Shown piece by piece: positions 54,898-64,000 of a stretch of 64,000 bases of DNA. Positions within the stretch are counted from its first letter, which is position 1. The number at the start of each line of letters is the position of its first letter. The notes under the pieces were generated by a model, which had not been told where the DNA came from, ran no database searches, and was given only the letters and a program-made list of their open reading frames with translations. This DNA comes from Gammaproteobacteria bacterium (lineage in GTDB: Bacteria; Pseudomonadota; Gammaproteobacteria; JABHGC01). The stretch is taken from contig JALWTS010000005.1 in the NCBI GenBank assembly GCA_027077805.1, positions 34,750 through 98,749 on the forward strand, read 5' to 3'. A program made the translations under genes and the position numbers.

Positions 54898-55014
54898 GAT
54901 TAAATCCTTATTTCTAAATCATTATTGCAACTATCGAATTGATGCAAAAAATGTTACAATCCCTGATTAAACAGAAACGTCTGTTGCTTGCCATTATTCT
55001 TGTGTTAGGTTCCT

Positions 55015-58000
55015 ATGTCAGCTTCTTTTATACATTTACATCTGCATTCTGAATATTCTTTGGTAGATGGAATTGTTCGAATTAAATCATTAGCAAAAAC
55101 TTTAATTGATTTAAACATGCCTGCGGTGGCAATGACGGATCAATGTAATTTGTTTGCTATGGTCAAATTTTACAAAACCTTTATTGCTCAAGGTATTAAA
55201 CCTATTTTTGGCGTAGATGTTTTGTTAGTTGATGAGGAAGCCACCGAGAAAGCCTATCGTTTGGTATTATTAGCAAAAAATCAATTAGGGTATCAAAATT
55301 TATTGCAACTGGTTTCTATGAGTTATCTCAAACGTTGTCAACCCTTGCCCTATGTAAAACGTCAGTGGTTGTTAGATCATGGCGATGGTATTATTGTATT
55401 ATCAGGCGGACATCAAGGAGATGTTGGTCAAATGCTATTAGCAGATAAGCTCACGCAGGCTCAAGAATTACTGCAATCATGGCAAGGTCATTTTGGCAAT
55501 AATTATTATTTACAATTACAGCGTACCGGCAAAGCAGAGGAAGTGGCGTATATTGAAAAAATATTACCATTGGCAGAACAATATCAAATCCCAGTGGTAG
55601 CGACCAATCATGTGTGTTTTTTAAGCCCAAAAGATTTTGACGCACATGAAGCCAGAGTGTGTATTAATCAGGGCTATACTCTTGCTGATAACAAACGACC
55701 TAGAAACTATACCCAGCAACAATATCTACGTTCCCCAAAGGAAATGGCAAAATTGTTTGCCGATATTCCACAAGCCTTAAAAAATACGATTGAAATCGCA
55801 AAACGTTGTTCAGTGAGTTTGGAATTAGGCAAAACGGTGCTACCTGATTTCCCTATTCCAGACAAATTAACGCCTGAGGATTATTTTATACAACAATCTG
55901 GTCAAGGTCTAAAACAACGAGCGGAGAAAAATCATAATATTAAACATAATTTTGAGCAGTACCAACAACGACTGCAAGTCGAATTAGATGTGATTATCAA
56001 AATGGGATTTTCAGGGTATTTTTTAATTGTGGCAGATTTTATTCAATGGGCCAAACAACACGGTATTCCTGTTGGGCCTGGACGTGGTTCTGGTGCGGGT
56101 TCATTGGTGGCATATGCTTTGCAGATTACTGATTTAGATCCGCTTGAATACGAATTGCTATTTGAGCGATTTTTAAATCCTGAACGAGTCTCAATGCCGG
56201 ATTTTGATATTGATTTTTGTATGCAAGGGCGGGATAGAGTGATTGATTATGTGGCTAATCGCTATGGTCGGGATCATGTGTCACAGATTATTACTTATGG
56301 CACAATGGCCGCTAAAGCGGTCGTGAGAGATGTGGGTCGAGTTTTAGCCTTCCCCTTTGGTTTTGTCGATAAAATTGCAAAATTAGTGCCTTTTGAAATT
56401 GGTATTACCTTAAGTCATGCCTTGGAACAAAGTGAGGAACTCGCCCAAGAATATCAAACTAACGATGATGTTAAGACTATTATTGATCTAGGTATTGCCC
56501 TAGAAGGTACTCCACGCAATGTAGGCAAACATGCGGGAGGGGTCGTGATTGCCCCTTCAAAATTAACCGATTTCTCCCCACTTTATTGTGAAATAGGGGA
56601 AGCACAATTAGTCACTCAATTTGATAAAGATGATGTTGAAGCCGTCGGCTTGGTTAAATTCGATTTTTTGGGCTTAAAAACCTTAACTGTGATTGATCAA
56701 GCGGTGAAAATTATCCAAGAAAAATTTAGTCAAACCATTGATATTGTCAATCTTGCCGTAGATGATTTGCCTACCTTTGAATTACTCAAACAATACCAAA
56801 CAACTGCGGTATTTCAGTTAGAATCATATGGCATGAAAGCCTTAATTAAACGACTGCAACCCGATTGTTTTGAAGATATTATTGCGTTAGTTGCTTTGTT
56901 TCGTCCAGGGCCATTGCAATCGGGGATGGTCGATGATTTTATCGCCCGTAAACATGGGGCTGAAATTCAATATGCCCATCCTGCTTTAGAACCTATTCTT
57001 AAACCGACTTATGGGATTATTTTGTATCAAGAACAAGTGATGCAAATTGCCCGAGAATTAGCTGGTTATACTTTAGGTGGGGCAGATTTATTACGTCGTG
57101 CTATGGGTAAGAAAAAGCCTGAAGAAATGGCGAAACAACGGGATATTTTTATCAAGGGGGCAACGGAGCGACAAGTAAACGCGGAGGTGGCAAGCTATAT
57201 CTTTGATTTAATGGAGAAATTTGCGGGGTATGGTTTTAACAAAACACTGGACAGAAATACCAAAGTCTATACACTTAACGGAATTAAATCATTAGAGGAT
57301 TGTCATGTAGGTGACGAAGTTGTGAGTTTATCACCTGATGGAAGTTATTGTACTTCTACAGTTGTTGCTTTACATGATCATGGTAACGTACCGTTATGGG
57401 AGGTAATATTTGATGACGGAACAATCGAACGATGCACATTGGATCACAAATGGTTTACAAAATATGGACAGCAGCCCCTCTGGAAAATTATACAAATGGG
57501 TGAGCAAGTGTGGGGAGGTTCCGCGTACCAAATGAGGTATTCATGCTCATCCCGAAGAAGGGTTGGCGAAAGTGCAACTTATGATCAACGATGGAAATTG
57601 GCAAGGAATATGGTGCTTCGGAGAGTGGTGCGAATCAGTTTCGTGGGATGGCATCAAGGTTACGATTTGGAGGTAGATCACGACGAACATAATTTTTTAT
57701 TGGCTTCAGGTTTATGTTGTTCAAATTCACATAGTGCCGCTTACGCACTAATCGCTTATCAAACCGCTTGGTTAAAAGCCCATTACCCCGCTGCATTTAT
57801 GGCAGCGGTATTATCAGTGGATATGGATAATATTGATAAAGTCGTGGTATTTATTGAAGAATGTTTCCAGTTAAACATTGATATTTTGCCCCCTAATATT
57901 AATTATTCTGATTATAAGTTTACTGTGGCATCTAAACAGCAAATTATTTATGGTTTAGGGGCGATTAAAGGGGTAGGTGAGGCGGCACTATCTGCCATTT

Positions 58001-58956
58001 TAGACGAACGTCAACGTCATGGGGTTTATCAAGACTTGTTTGATTTTTGTCAGCGAGTGGATTTGCAAAAAACCAATAAACGAGTCTTAGAAGCGTTGAT
58101 TCGTGCTGGTGCTATGGATGATTTAGGTAAAAATCGGGCGAGTTTAACGAAACAATTACCCTTAGCGTTGAAAATGGCCGATCAATGTAAAAAATCACTG
58201 GCGATTGGACAACAAGATTTGTTTGGTTTAGCAAGCGATGTCGTACCAAGCATGATTCAAGAGAAAGTCGTTGAAATTCAGGAATGGGATGAGCCAGTAA
58301 GATTATTGGCAGAGCGAGAAACCTTAGGTTTATATTTAAGTGGTCATCCTATTGATCAATATCAACAAGAATTGCAACAATTGACTAGCCATAACATTGT
58401 TGATTTGGTATTAACAACAGAAAAAGTTGAGCGACAGCCAGTTTTAGTGGCAGGATTGCTGACAAATATCAATGTTAAAATCACTAAGCAAGGTAAAAAG
58501 TTTGCGAATTGTAAGTTAGACGATAAAACCGCTCGTATTGAAGTCAGTGTCATGAGTAATGAATATGAACAATATAAGCCAATTTTGAAAAAAGATACTA
58601 TTATAGTGGTAAATGCTTGGTTTGGTTTTGACGATTATAAGGAGTGTAATCGACTGACTGTGAAAAAAATTTTTACATTGGTGCAAGCAAGAGAATATTT
58701 TGCCCATCAATTAGATCTTAAAGTAAATTATCAACAAATCCAAGATGGATGGGTACAGAAACTTAAAGATTTATTAAGCTCTTATACTCAAGGGCAATGT
58801 CCTATTGTCATCCATTACCAAAATCAGCAAGCCAGTGCGGATATTGTGTTGGGAAACGGATGGCGAATCACGCCTAGTGATGAATTATTACAACAATTAC
58901 AGCATTTATTAGGTGGAAGGTTAGAAAATGTATCCTTGTTATATAAAAAGAATTAA
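55015..58956 (+). CDS. dnaE: DNA polymerase III alpha subunit, interrupted by a mini-intein
   Basis: 1313 residues as translated; 1152 after removal of the 161-residue intein at 57244-57726, the normal size. N-terminal PHP domain FIHLHLHSEYSLVDG; polymerase palm MPDFDIDFCM (residue about 394, catalytic Asp pair) and the third catalytic Asp in KFDFLGLKTL near 550; VGPGRGSGAGSLVAYAL; GNVGKHAGGVVIAPS-type motif RNVGKHAGGVV; and finger region FAGYGFNK, which is where the intein sits. A helix-hairpin-helix and OB-fold region follow near 960-1240. Joining across the intein restores FNKSHSAAYALIAYQTAW, the highly conserved DnaE sequence. The next gene is accA, the usual order. Confidence 0.95.
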   Translation: MSASFIHLHLHSEYSLVDGIVRIKSLAKTLIDLNMPAVAMTDQCNLFAMVKFYKTFIAQGIKPIFGVDVLLVDEEATEKAYRLVLLAKNQLGYQNLLQLVSMSYLKRCQPLPYVKRQWLLDHGDGIIVLSGGHQGDVGQMLLADKLTQAQELLQSWQGHFGNNYYLQLQRTGKAEEVAYIEKILPLAEQYQIPVVATNHVCFLSPKDFDAHEARVCINQGYTLADNKRPRNYTQQQYLRSPKEMAKLFADIPQALKNTIEIAKRCSVSLELGKTVLPDFPIPDKLTPEDYFIQQSGQGLKQRAEKNHNIKHNFEQYQQRLQVELDVIIKMGFSGYFLIVADFIQWAKQHGIPVGPGRGSGAGSLVAYALQITDLDPLEYELLFERFLNPERVSMPDFDIDFCMQGRDRVIDYVANRYGRDHVSQIITYGTMAAKAVVRDVGRVLAFPFGFVDKIAKLVPFEIGITLSHALEQSEELAQEYQTNDDVKTIIDLGIALEGTPRNVGKHAGGVVIAPSKLTDFSPLYCEIGEAQLVTQFDKDDVEAVGLVKFDFLGLKTLTVIDQAVKIIQEKFSQTIDIVNLAVDDLPTFELLKQYQTTAVFQLESYGMKALIKRLQPDCFEDIIALVALFRPGPLQSGMVDDFIARKHGAEIQYAHPALEPILKPTYGIILYQEQVMQIARELAGYTLGGADLLRRAMGKKKPEEMAKQRDIFIKGATERQVNAEVASYIFDLMEKFAGYGFNKTLDRNTKVYTLNGIKSLEDCHVGDEVVSLSPDGSYCTSTVVALHDHGNVPLWEVIFDDGTIERCTLDHKWFTKYGQQPLWKIIQMGEQVWGGSAYQMRYSCSSRRRVGESATYDQRWKLARNMVLRRVVRISFVGWHQGYDLEVDHDEHNFLLASGLCCSNSHSAAYALIAYQTAWLKAHYPAAFMAAVLSVDMDNIDKVVVFIEECFQLNIDILPPNINYSDYKFTVASKQQIIYGLGAIKGVGEAALSAILDERQRHGVYQDLFDFCQRVDLQKTNKRVLEALIRAGAMDDLGKNRASLTKQLPLALKMADQCKKSLAIGQQDLFGLASDVVPSMIQEKVVEIQEWDEPVRLLAERETLGLYLSGHPIDQYQQELQQLTSHNIVDLVLTTEKVERQPVLVAGLLTNINVKITKQGKKFANCKLDDKTARIEVSVMSNEYEQYKPILKKDTIIVVNAWFGFDDYKECNRLTVKKIFTLVQAREYFAHQLDLKVNYQQIQDGWVQKLKDLLSSYTQGQCPIVIHYQNQQASADIVLGNGWRITPSDELLQQLQHLLGGRLENVSLLYKKN
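57244..57726 (+). mobile_element. DnaE mini-intein with N-terminal Thr (no homing endonuclease)
   Basis: 161 residues. Block A reads TLDRNTKVYTLNG (residues 1-13) where class 1 inteins have Cys or Ser first. Block B has CTLDHKWFT with Thr65 and His68 conserved and Trp70 two after His. Block F has GYDLEVDHDEHNFLL (Asp141, His149). Block G ends SGLCCSN with terminal Asn161 and Ser as the +1 residue; the penultimate residue is Ser160 rather than His. No LAGLIDADG endonuclease segment is present. It lies between GYGFNK and SHSAAYA, about four residues downstream of the cyanobacterial split-DnaE insertion point. Splicing is inferred because the flanks rejoin perfectly; the lack of Cys1/Ser1 makes the mechanism uncertain. 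Confidence 0.85.
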
Positions 58957-58998
58957 AAAATCACAAAATCACATTGAAGTGATGATCGAGGTAATGAT

Positions 58999-59961
58999 AT
59001 GAATTTTTTAGAATTTGAACAACCCATTGCAGAACTGGAAGCGAAAATTGAAGAATTACGTTTAGTTGGCAATGATAATGAAATCGATATTAAGGATGCT
59101 ATTGCGAAATTAGAACAAGAAGTCGAACAATTAAAAAAGACCATTTTTGCTTCCTTAACCCCTTGGCAAATTACCCAGTTATCACGCCATCCTGATCGCC
59201 CTTATAGTTTGGACTATATTAAGCAAATTTTTACGGATTTTTGTGAGTTAAAGGGGGATAGAGCGTTTGCTAATGATCCAGCTATTGTCGGTGGCATCGC
59301 ACGTTTAGATGACCAGCCTATGATGATTATTGGTCATCAAAAAGGTCGAGATACCAAAGATCGTCAGTATCGTAATTTTGGCATGCCACGTCCTGAAGGG
59401 TATCGTAAGGCATTGCGATTAATGCATTTAGCCGAACGATTTTCCTTACCTATTGTGACTTTAATTGACACCCCTGGGGCTTATCCGGGTGTTGATGCTG
59501 AAGAGCGGGGTCAAAGTGAAGCCATTGCGCGTAATTTATTTGAAATGGCAAAACTTAAAGTGCCTATTATTTGTATAGTGATTGGCGAAGGTGGATCGGG
59601 TGGTGCCTTAGCGATTGGGGTTGGCGATAGAATCTTTATGTTGCAATACAGTACCTATTCCGTGATTTCCCCTGAGGGTTGTGCATCCATTTTATGGAAA
59701 AGTGCCGATAAAGCAGACACAGCGGCTGATGCTTTAGGAATTACGTCTGATCGTTTGAAAGAATTAGCATTGATTGATGATATTATTGAGGAACCCCTAG
59801 GAGGGGCTCATCGAGATTTAAATGCGATTTCAGATAAAATGAAACAAATTGTATTAGAACATTTGGAAGTATTACAACGTCTAGGTATTGAGGAGTTACT
59901 GAAACAACGTTATCAGCGTTTGATGCAGTATGGTAAATTTACTGATACCAGTAAAAAGTAA
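58999..59961 (+). CDS. accA: Acetyl-CoA carboxylase carboxyltransferase subunit alpha
   Basis: 320 residues; partner of AccD encoded elsewhere in this window. N-terminal helical region [20 protein letters not shown], then [79 protein letters not shown] (core) and [34 protein letters not shown]. All conserved acyl-CoA-binding segments are present, so it looks functional. It follows dnaE by 42 bases. Confidence 0.97.
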   Translation: MNFLEFEQPIAELEAKIEELRLVGNDNEIDIKDAIAKLEQEVEQLKKTIFASLTPWQITQLSRHPDRPYSLDYIKQIFTDFCELKGDRAFANDPAIVGGIARLDDQPMMIIGHQKGRDTKDRQYRNFGMPRPEGYRKALRLMHLAERFSLPIVTLIDTPGAYPGVDAEERGQSEAIARNLFEMAKLKVPIICIVIGEGGSGGALAIGVGDRIFMLQYSTYSVISPEGCASILWKSADKADTAADALGITSDRLKELALIDDIIEEPLGGAHRDLNAISDKMKQIVLEHLEVLQRLGIEELLKQRYQRLMQYGKFTDTSKK

Positions 59962-60038
59962 TGGGATAAATTTATTTTTTATAATTGCCAGATTTTTGCT
60001 AACTTTATTAAATAAAGGAATAAATAAAGGGTAGAAGA

Positions 60039-60797
60039 TTGTCATCTCTATTACGATTGCTTTTGATAATGGTAAGCATATTATTATTAATGTTTATATT
60101 GCTAGTGTGTCATTATAGTTATGAATTTGGACGTGACCCCTTGTGGTGGGGGCAAGATGAATGGAAAATTAGTCTCACACTTGGCTCGGTTGGCAATTTG
60201 AAAACGGAATATTTGAGAGTAAAAAAACTACAACAGAGCCCATTGGTGAAGCAAGAACTGCCTGATAATTCGTTTGAGTTAAAAAAGTTTGGTCGGAATA
60301 CCATTGCTTTATCCAAAAAACATAAAAGTTTGTTGAAAAAATTACGAGAATTATATCAAACTTTAGAGCAAAAACAGGAATCGCCTATGACTGCCGTTAC
60401 TACTACTGAGGCTAAAACTTCTCAGTTTCAAAGTTTAACCGATTGGGTTCATCATCAAACAAATGTGGAAAATAGTAACCGTCATACCACTGACATTAAA
60501 ACACTTTTCAATCATATTCACCAAACTAAGTCGGCGTCCACGGAAAATGAAGCAATGATTGATATTAGTAAGGATTATAAATATGGTGTGTCTTGGTTAA
60601 TTAAAGCCATGGTGGTTTGGGAACAAAGTTTAACGGATCCAATGGTATTATCCAGAGCACAGATCAATTTTAGACAAGCAATACACTCACTAGAAACCGC
60701 TGTAAGAGAGTCAAAAAATCAGGAAATTAATGCTTGGTTAGAAGTTGCAAAAGATTATCAAGAAGATGTATCTGAACGCATAATATCGCACAATTAG
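60039..60797 (+). CDS. Uncharacterised bitopic membrane protein
   Basis: 252 residues starting at TTG; AAAGGG about 8 bases upstream supports it, while ATG at 60069 would cut into the membrane helix. One N-terminal membrane span LLRLLLIMVSILLLMFILLV is followed by a soluble helical region with coiled-coil tendency (KKHKSLLKKLRELYQTLEQK near 90). The C-terminal part is helical (YKYGVSWLIKAMVVWEQSL). I do not recognise a family. It is 18 bases before the next uncharacterised gene and probably in one operon with it. Confidence 0.6.
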   Translation: MSSLLRLLLIMVSILLLMFILLVCHYSYEFGRDPLWWGQDEWKISLTLGSVGNLKTEYLRVKKLQQSPLVKQELPDNSFELKKFGRNTIALSKKHKSLLKKLRELYQTLEQKQESPMTAVTTTEAKTSQFQSLTDWVHHQTNVENSNRHTTDIKTLFNHIHQTKSASTENEAMIDISKDYKYGVSWLIKAMVVWEQSLTDPMVLSRAQINFRQAIHSLETAVRESKNQEINAWLEVAKDYQEDVSERIISHN

Positions 60798-60815
60798 TTA
60801 AAATGAGTAGTAATA

Positions 60816-62498
60816 ATGGCAAGAAGCGATAAACAAAATCCTTTGTCCGGTGATTCATTAGAACAGTTATTAGCCTCTGCGGATAAACTGCAACTCGATG
60901 ATGGTCAAACTGAAACGGATCCGCCATTTGATAAAACAAAAACTAAGCCTAATGCTAAAACCAAGGATATTGAACCTGCAAGTGCGGAACTCGAAGCCCT
61001 ATTATCAGCAGCCAGTCAATTAAAGCTAGGTGATGCCCCCGCTGAATCACAATCGCAAAGTAAACGAAAACAATCATCGGATGAGGAAAAACAACGAGTT
61101 GAAAAATTATTACAATCTAATTTGACCTTAACTGAAGTGGAAGTCATAAAGAAAGAACCACATCGCAATAAACCAAAATCCAAAGGCAAGGTGGTTTGTC
61201 CAAGTTGTGGTTTTGAACAAATTTATTACGAAAAATGCGAAAAATGTGGCATTGTTTTTGAAAAATATTTGCCCAAAATTCAGCCATCTAAGCCTAAATC
61301 TATGGCGAAACTTGACGTTCAAGTGCCAGCTAAAAATGAAACATTTTTGGCTAAGATCAAACGTTTGTTAAATGAGTTGTCAGGTGGCGATGTCGCAAGC
61401 GAAATCACGAAAGCAAATCAAGAGGGCTTGTTTCGTAAAAGAAAAGAAACCGCAGATTCTGAAAAATTTTTTTTAAAGTATGAAGCGCTTGAAGAAGCGG
61501 AAGAACACGCACAACCATCAAGAGAAAAACAGTCAGCAGATAAATCGTCAAAGGAATCTAAAAAAGCTGTTCGAGCCAAAAAACGTTTGAAGTCTAAGTC
61601 AGAGGACAAGACAGATACAGCCGATGTATCGGAAGACATGGCGGATTCTGCTAGTAGTAATAGTTCAAAACAGTTAAGCGAGGATGGAATGGATGATCAG
61701 TTTGTCATGGAAATCATTGACGAACAAGAAGAAGTAAAAGGCGGTGGTAGTAGTAGTGGTAGTGGTGTTTTAAATCGTATTTCCAAACTATGGTCAAAGG
61801 ATAAGTCTCAATCTAAAGCAAGACGCAAGCACAAAAAATCTGTTACTCAGTCGTCTGAGACAAAGGAAAACGAACCGTCTAATCCTCAACAAGAAGCAGC
61901 GCTTATGGACAAACCTTTGCAAATGACGATGGTTGATCAAGCGTCCAAGAAAAAGAAAGGTAATCAAGACAAGCAAGATAACGCGAAACAAAAACTTGAT
62001 TTAAAAGAAGAGGCGTTTCAAGCATTGTTAGTAAGCTATGTTGAATCTGAACAAGGTTTCATGCAGAAGTTGGCCGTTTTTACAGTAAAAAATATTTATA
62101 CTTACACTAAAAATTTTGCTAAATTTGAAGAAGATGGGCTTGAATACTTTACTTTAACGTGGCATTGGTCCGCTTTCTTTTTTCCATTTTTTTGGTGTGT
62201 TTATCGAAAACTCTACCGTTTATCTTTTTGGGCATTAATCTCCTCTATCTTATTCCCTATTATTTCTAATATTGTTTGGGGGTTGACCGCCTATTATCTT
62301 TATTTTAACTATGCTAAGGGTAAAATCGAGGAATTAGAGAAGAAAAACGCGAATGCAGGGGTCGCACAGTTAGTTTTAGATTTAAGAAATACAGGGGGGA
62401 CCAGCGTTAGTTCATTCGTATTAAGTGTGATACTCGTTGCTTTCTTGGGTTTTATTTTCTATGCCTTAGGTGGTTTTGAGTTTTTTAACCTTGCTTGA
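60816..62498 (+). CDS. Charged zinc-ribbon / DUF2628-like membrane protein
   Basis: 560 residues. Low-complexity Lys/Ser/Glu/Asp-rich regions fill residues 1-120 and 160-420. A zinc ribbon at about 128-148 has CPSCGFEQ followed by KCEKCGIVF. Near the C-terminus, FTLTWHWSAFFFPFFWCVYR (about 442-461) is the DUF2628 pattern and is followed by three hydrophobic segments. The architecture (long disordered cytosolic region, zinc ribbon, membrane end) is not a known system to me. Its end overlaps convergent epmB by 14 bases. Confidence 0.72.
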   Translation: MARSDKQNPLSGDSLEQLLASADKLQLDDGQTETDPPFDKTKTKPNAKTKDIEPASAELEALLSAASQLKLGDAPAESQSQSKRKQSSDEEKQRVEKLLQSNLTLTEVEVIKKEPHRNKPKSKGKVVCPSCGFEQIYYEKCEKCGIVFEKYLPKIQPSKPKSMAKLDVQVPAKNETFLAKIKRLLNELSGGDVASEITKANQEGLFRKRKETADSEKFFLKYEALEEAEEHAQPSREKQSADKSSKESKKAVRAKKRLKSKSEDKTDTADVSEDMADSASSNSSKQLSEDGMDDQFVMEIIDEQEEVKGGGSSSGSGVLNRISKLWSKDKSQSKARRKHKKSVTQSSETKENEPSNPQQEAALMDKPLQMTMVDQASKKKKGNQDKQDNAKQKLDLKEEAFQALLVSYVESEQGFMQKLAVFTVKNIYTYTKNFAKFEEDGLEYFTLTWHWSAFFFPFFWCVYRKLYRLSFWALISSILFPIISNIVWGLTAYYLYFNYAKGKIEELEKKNANAGVAQLVLDLRNTGGTSVSSFVLSVILVAFLGFIFYALGGFEFFNLA

Positions 62499-63480
62499 TG
62501 ATTAATTCTTTGGCTGCTTTGCCTTTGGTTTCTCGTACTAAACGTGGGACTAAATAGCCTGATAACCGTTTTTGCATTTGTTGATGTAAAGCAATGGCTT
62601 GTTGTTCATCAATATCAAAATGACTTGCCCCTTGTACTTTATCTAATAAATGTAAATAATAAGGCAAGACATTAGCTTGAATTAAGGCATGGCTTAGATT
62701 AACTTGGGCTTCTATCGTGTTATTAATGTTTTTTAATAATACGGCTTGATTTAGTAATAAAATTTGGTGTTGATGCAACATTAAGCAGGCTTGTATGACG
62801 TCATGATCGATTTCATTGGCATGGTTGCTATGAATAACCATAACAACGGGTAACGTTAATTTTTGTAATAGCTGACATAGTGCTAGGGTAATGCGTTGTG
62901 GTAGCACTATCGGTAGTCTCGTATGAATCCGAATGCGTTGCAGATGTGGAATTTTTTCCAATGGTTGTAATAAACTGGCCAGCTTGTCATCACTTAAAAC
63001 CAATGGATCGCCACCACTTAAAATAACTTCTTCAATTTCTGTGTGTTGTTGAATATAGTCAGTTGTTGCTTGCCACTGGTTTTTGCTGGCATGGCTTTGT
63101 TGATAAGGGAAATGACGTCTAAAGCAATAACGGCAATGAATTGCACAGGCAGGAGTGCTAATAATTAACAGCCGATGTTGGTATTTGTGAAGTACTCCTG
63201 TGGTTTTTAATGCCATTAAATCGCCAACAGGGTCAGGAATAAAATCTTTAACCTTTTGATTTTCTTGGATTAAAGGTAAAACTTGTAATAATAAGGGATC
63301 ATTGGGATTCCCTTTTTCAATACGCTTAAGATAACTGAAAGGTAATTTTAATGAAAATTGTTGATGAGCGGTGAGATCGAATAATCTTGGGTCAAGTTGT
63401 AGGTAATCTAATAGCGTTTGAGGATCAGTAATGGCTTGGGCTAAAACAGTTTGCCAATTTGATGAGGATTGTGTTGACAT
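62485..63480 (-). CDS. epmB: EF-P beta-lysylation protein EpmB (lysine 2,3-aminomutase family)
   Basis: 331 residues from ATG at 63480; an earlier in-frame Met at 63531 would run into the promoter region. Radical-SAM cluster motif CAIHCRYCFRRHFPY (CxxxCxxC) is near residue 118; EEVILSGGDPLVLSD and RIRIHTRLPIVLPQRI follow, as in KamA/EpmB. EpmB isomerises alpha-lysine to beta-lysine for EpmA to attach to EF-P. It is divergent from efp with overlapping promoters, the arrangement known from E. coli. A PLP-binding Lys lies in the C-terminal half as in the family. The C-terminus overlaps the upstream DUF2628-like gene. Confidence 0.93.
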   Translation of the reverse strand: MSTQSSSNWQTVLAQAITDPQTLLDYLQLDPRLFDLTAHQQFSLKLPFSYLKRIEKGNPNDPLLLQVLPLIQENQKVKDFIPDPVGDLMALKTTGVLHKYQHRLLIISTPACAIHCRYCFRRHFPYQQSHASKNQWQATTDYIQQHTEIEEVILSGGDPLVLSDDKLASLLQPLEKIPHLQRIRIHTRLPIVLPQRITLALCQLLQKLTLPVVMVIHSNHANEIDHDVIQACLMLHQHQILLLNQAVLLKNINNTIEAQVNLSHALIQANVLPYYLHLLDKVQGASHFDIDEQQAIALHQQMQKRLSGYLVPRLVRETKGKAAKELIIKQG

Positions 63481-63493
63481 TATGATTGTGATC

Positions 63494-63522
63494 TTTAAAT
63501 TGCTGAGTAAACATTGTACTAT
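63494..63522 (+). promoter_or_regulatory. Predicted efp promoter
   Basis: TTTAAA (63494-63499) and TACTAT (63517-63522) are 17 bases apart on the plus strand, about 40 bases upstream of the efp start. It overlaps the predicted divergent epmB promoter. Confidence 0.4.
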
Positions 63523-63541
63523 GGCACGCACTGGAATTGAA
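63513..63541 (-). promoter_or_regulatory. Predicted epmB promoter
   Basis: On the minus strand TTCAAT (63536-63541) and TACAAT (63513-63518) are 17 bases apart, about 33 bases upstream of the epmB start. Its -10 box shares bases with the efp -10 box, so the two promoters may compete. Confidence 0.35.
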
Positions 63542-63563
63542 TTATTTTATACAGGAGTTTGAT

Positions 63564-64000
63564 ATGGCGAATTATAGTACCAATGAGTTTAAAGGTGGGT
63601 TAAAAATTATTTTAGATGGTGATCCTTATACCATTGTTGAAAATGAATTTGTGAAACCTGGTAAGGGACAGGCATTTAATCGAGTTAAAATCCGAAATTT
63701 GAAAACGAATCGAGTGATTGAACGTACGTTTAAATCGGGGGAATCCGTTGAAGCGGCGGATGTGATGGAAATTGAAATGCAATATCTATATAACGATGGA
63801 GAACTATGGCATTTTATGAATCAAGAAACCTTTGAACAAGTTAGCGCTGGCAAAACCGCAATGGCAGAAGCAGGCAAATGGTTAAAGGGACAAGAAATTT
63901 GCACGGTTACCTTATGGAATAGCGAACCTTTATCTGTTGCGGCACCAAATTTTGTGGTATTAAAAATTACTGAAACAGACCCTGGGGTTAGGGGGGATAC
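63564..64000 (+). CDS. efp: Elongation factor P, 3' truncated by the window end
   Basis: The reading frame is open to the window end; about 145 codons are visible out of roughly 188 usual. Protein begins [16 protein letters not shown]. The modification loop [10 protein letters not shown] carries the conserved Lys (about residue 34) that EpmA/EpmB beta-lysylate. AGGAG lies 6 bases before the ATG. EF-P relieves ribosome stalling at polyproline. The visible part includes domain I and most of domain II ([23 protein letters not shown]). The adjacent divergent epmB makes its modifying enzyme. Confidence 0.96.
   Translation, partial: MANYSTNEFKGGLKIILDGDPYTIVENEFVKPGKGQAFNRVKIRNLKTNRVIERTFKSGESVEAADVMEIEMQYLYNDGELWHFMNQETFEQVSAGKTAMAEAGKWLKGQEICTVTLWNSEPLSVAAPNFVVLKITETDPGVRGD

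Noticed and set aside
57244..57726. Class 3 intein by the WCT triplet
   Set aside because: Only the Trp is present; the block F position is Asp141, not Cys, and block G has Cys, not Thr.

Overview
The window is a gene-dense, AT-rich bacterial chromosome segment. It reads as a gammaproteobacterium. Support comes from conserved neighbourhoods: cysM / 3'-5' exonuclease / rlmD; trpF-trpB-trpA-accD-folC-dedD-cvpA-purF-metZ; dnaE-accA; and the divergent epmB/efp pair. A small secreted Gly/Tyr/Pro-rich protein resembling sulfur globule proteins, several ASPIC/UnbV-FG-GAP proteins and a formylglycine-generating-enzyme-like protein point to a sulfur-oxidising, Beggiatoa/Thiotrichales-like lineage. That placement is inference. 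No rRNA, tRNA, CRISPR array or intact insertion sequence was recognised, and no gap without a gene exceeds about 250 bases.

Layout. 1-2929: end of cysM, a DEDD exonuclease and rlmD. 2983-6485: a two-subunit molybdenum hydroxylase (2Fe-2S plus Tat-exported molybdopterin subunit) and a MocA-like cytidylyltransferase. 6582-11558: a GspF/PilC-like protein followed by a minor-pilin operon (FimT/GspH, PilV, PilW, PilX-like), where the PilX-like protein is greatly enlarged and methionine-rich. 11610-20492: an RND/TolC efflux locus with a neighbouring two-receiver, one-membrane-span, LolA-like fusion protein. 20492-29406: the trp/acc/fol/pur/met housekeeping run. 29565-33895: HscC-type Hsp70 with a membrane-anchored J protein, then small uncharacterised genes. 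33938-35058: metallophosphoesterase and the sulfur-globule-like protein. 35061-43670: a four-gene minus-strand cluster of FG-GAP/ASPIC-UnbV and TPR exported proteins. 43816-47363: rubredoxin-reductase-like flavoprotein and two uncharacterised genes. 47506-52834: DUF4240-like gene, then asparagine synthase, a WecA-like transferase and a CapD/WbpM-like epimerase/dehydratase, which look like surface-polysaccharide synthesis. 52979-54897: FGE-like and DUF4241-like proteins. 55015-59961: dnaE, interrupted in frame by a mini-intein, and accA. 60039-64000: two uncharacterised genes, epmB and the start of efp.

The most unusual items are: the 161-residue DnaE mini-intein that begins with Thr instead of Cys/Ser; the PilX-like protein with a 59-residue stretch containing 27 methionines followed by RTX-like repeats; the REC-REC-TM-LolA-like fusion beside an RND/TolC system; the RND pump with a C-terminal TPR-like tail; and the ASPIC/UnbV-TPR cluster.
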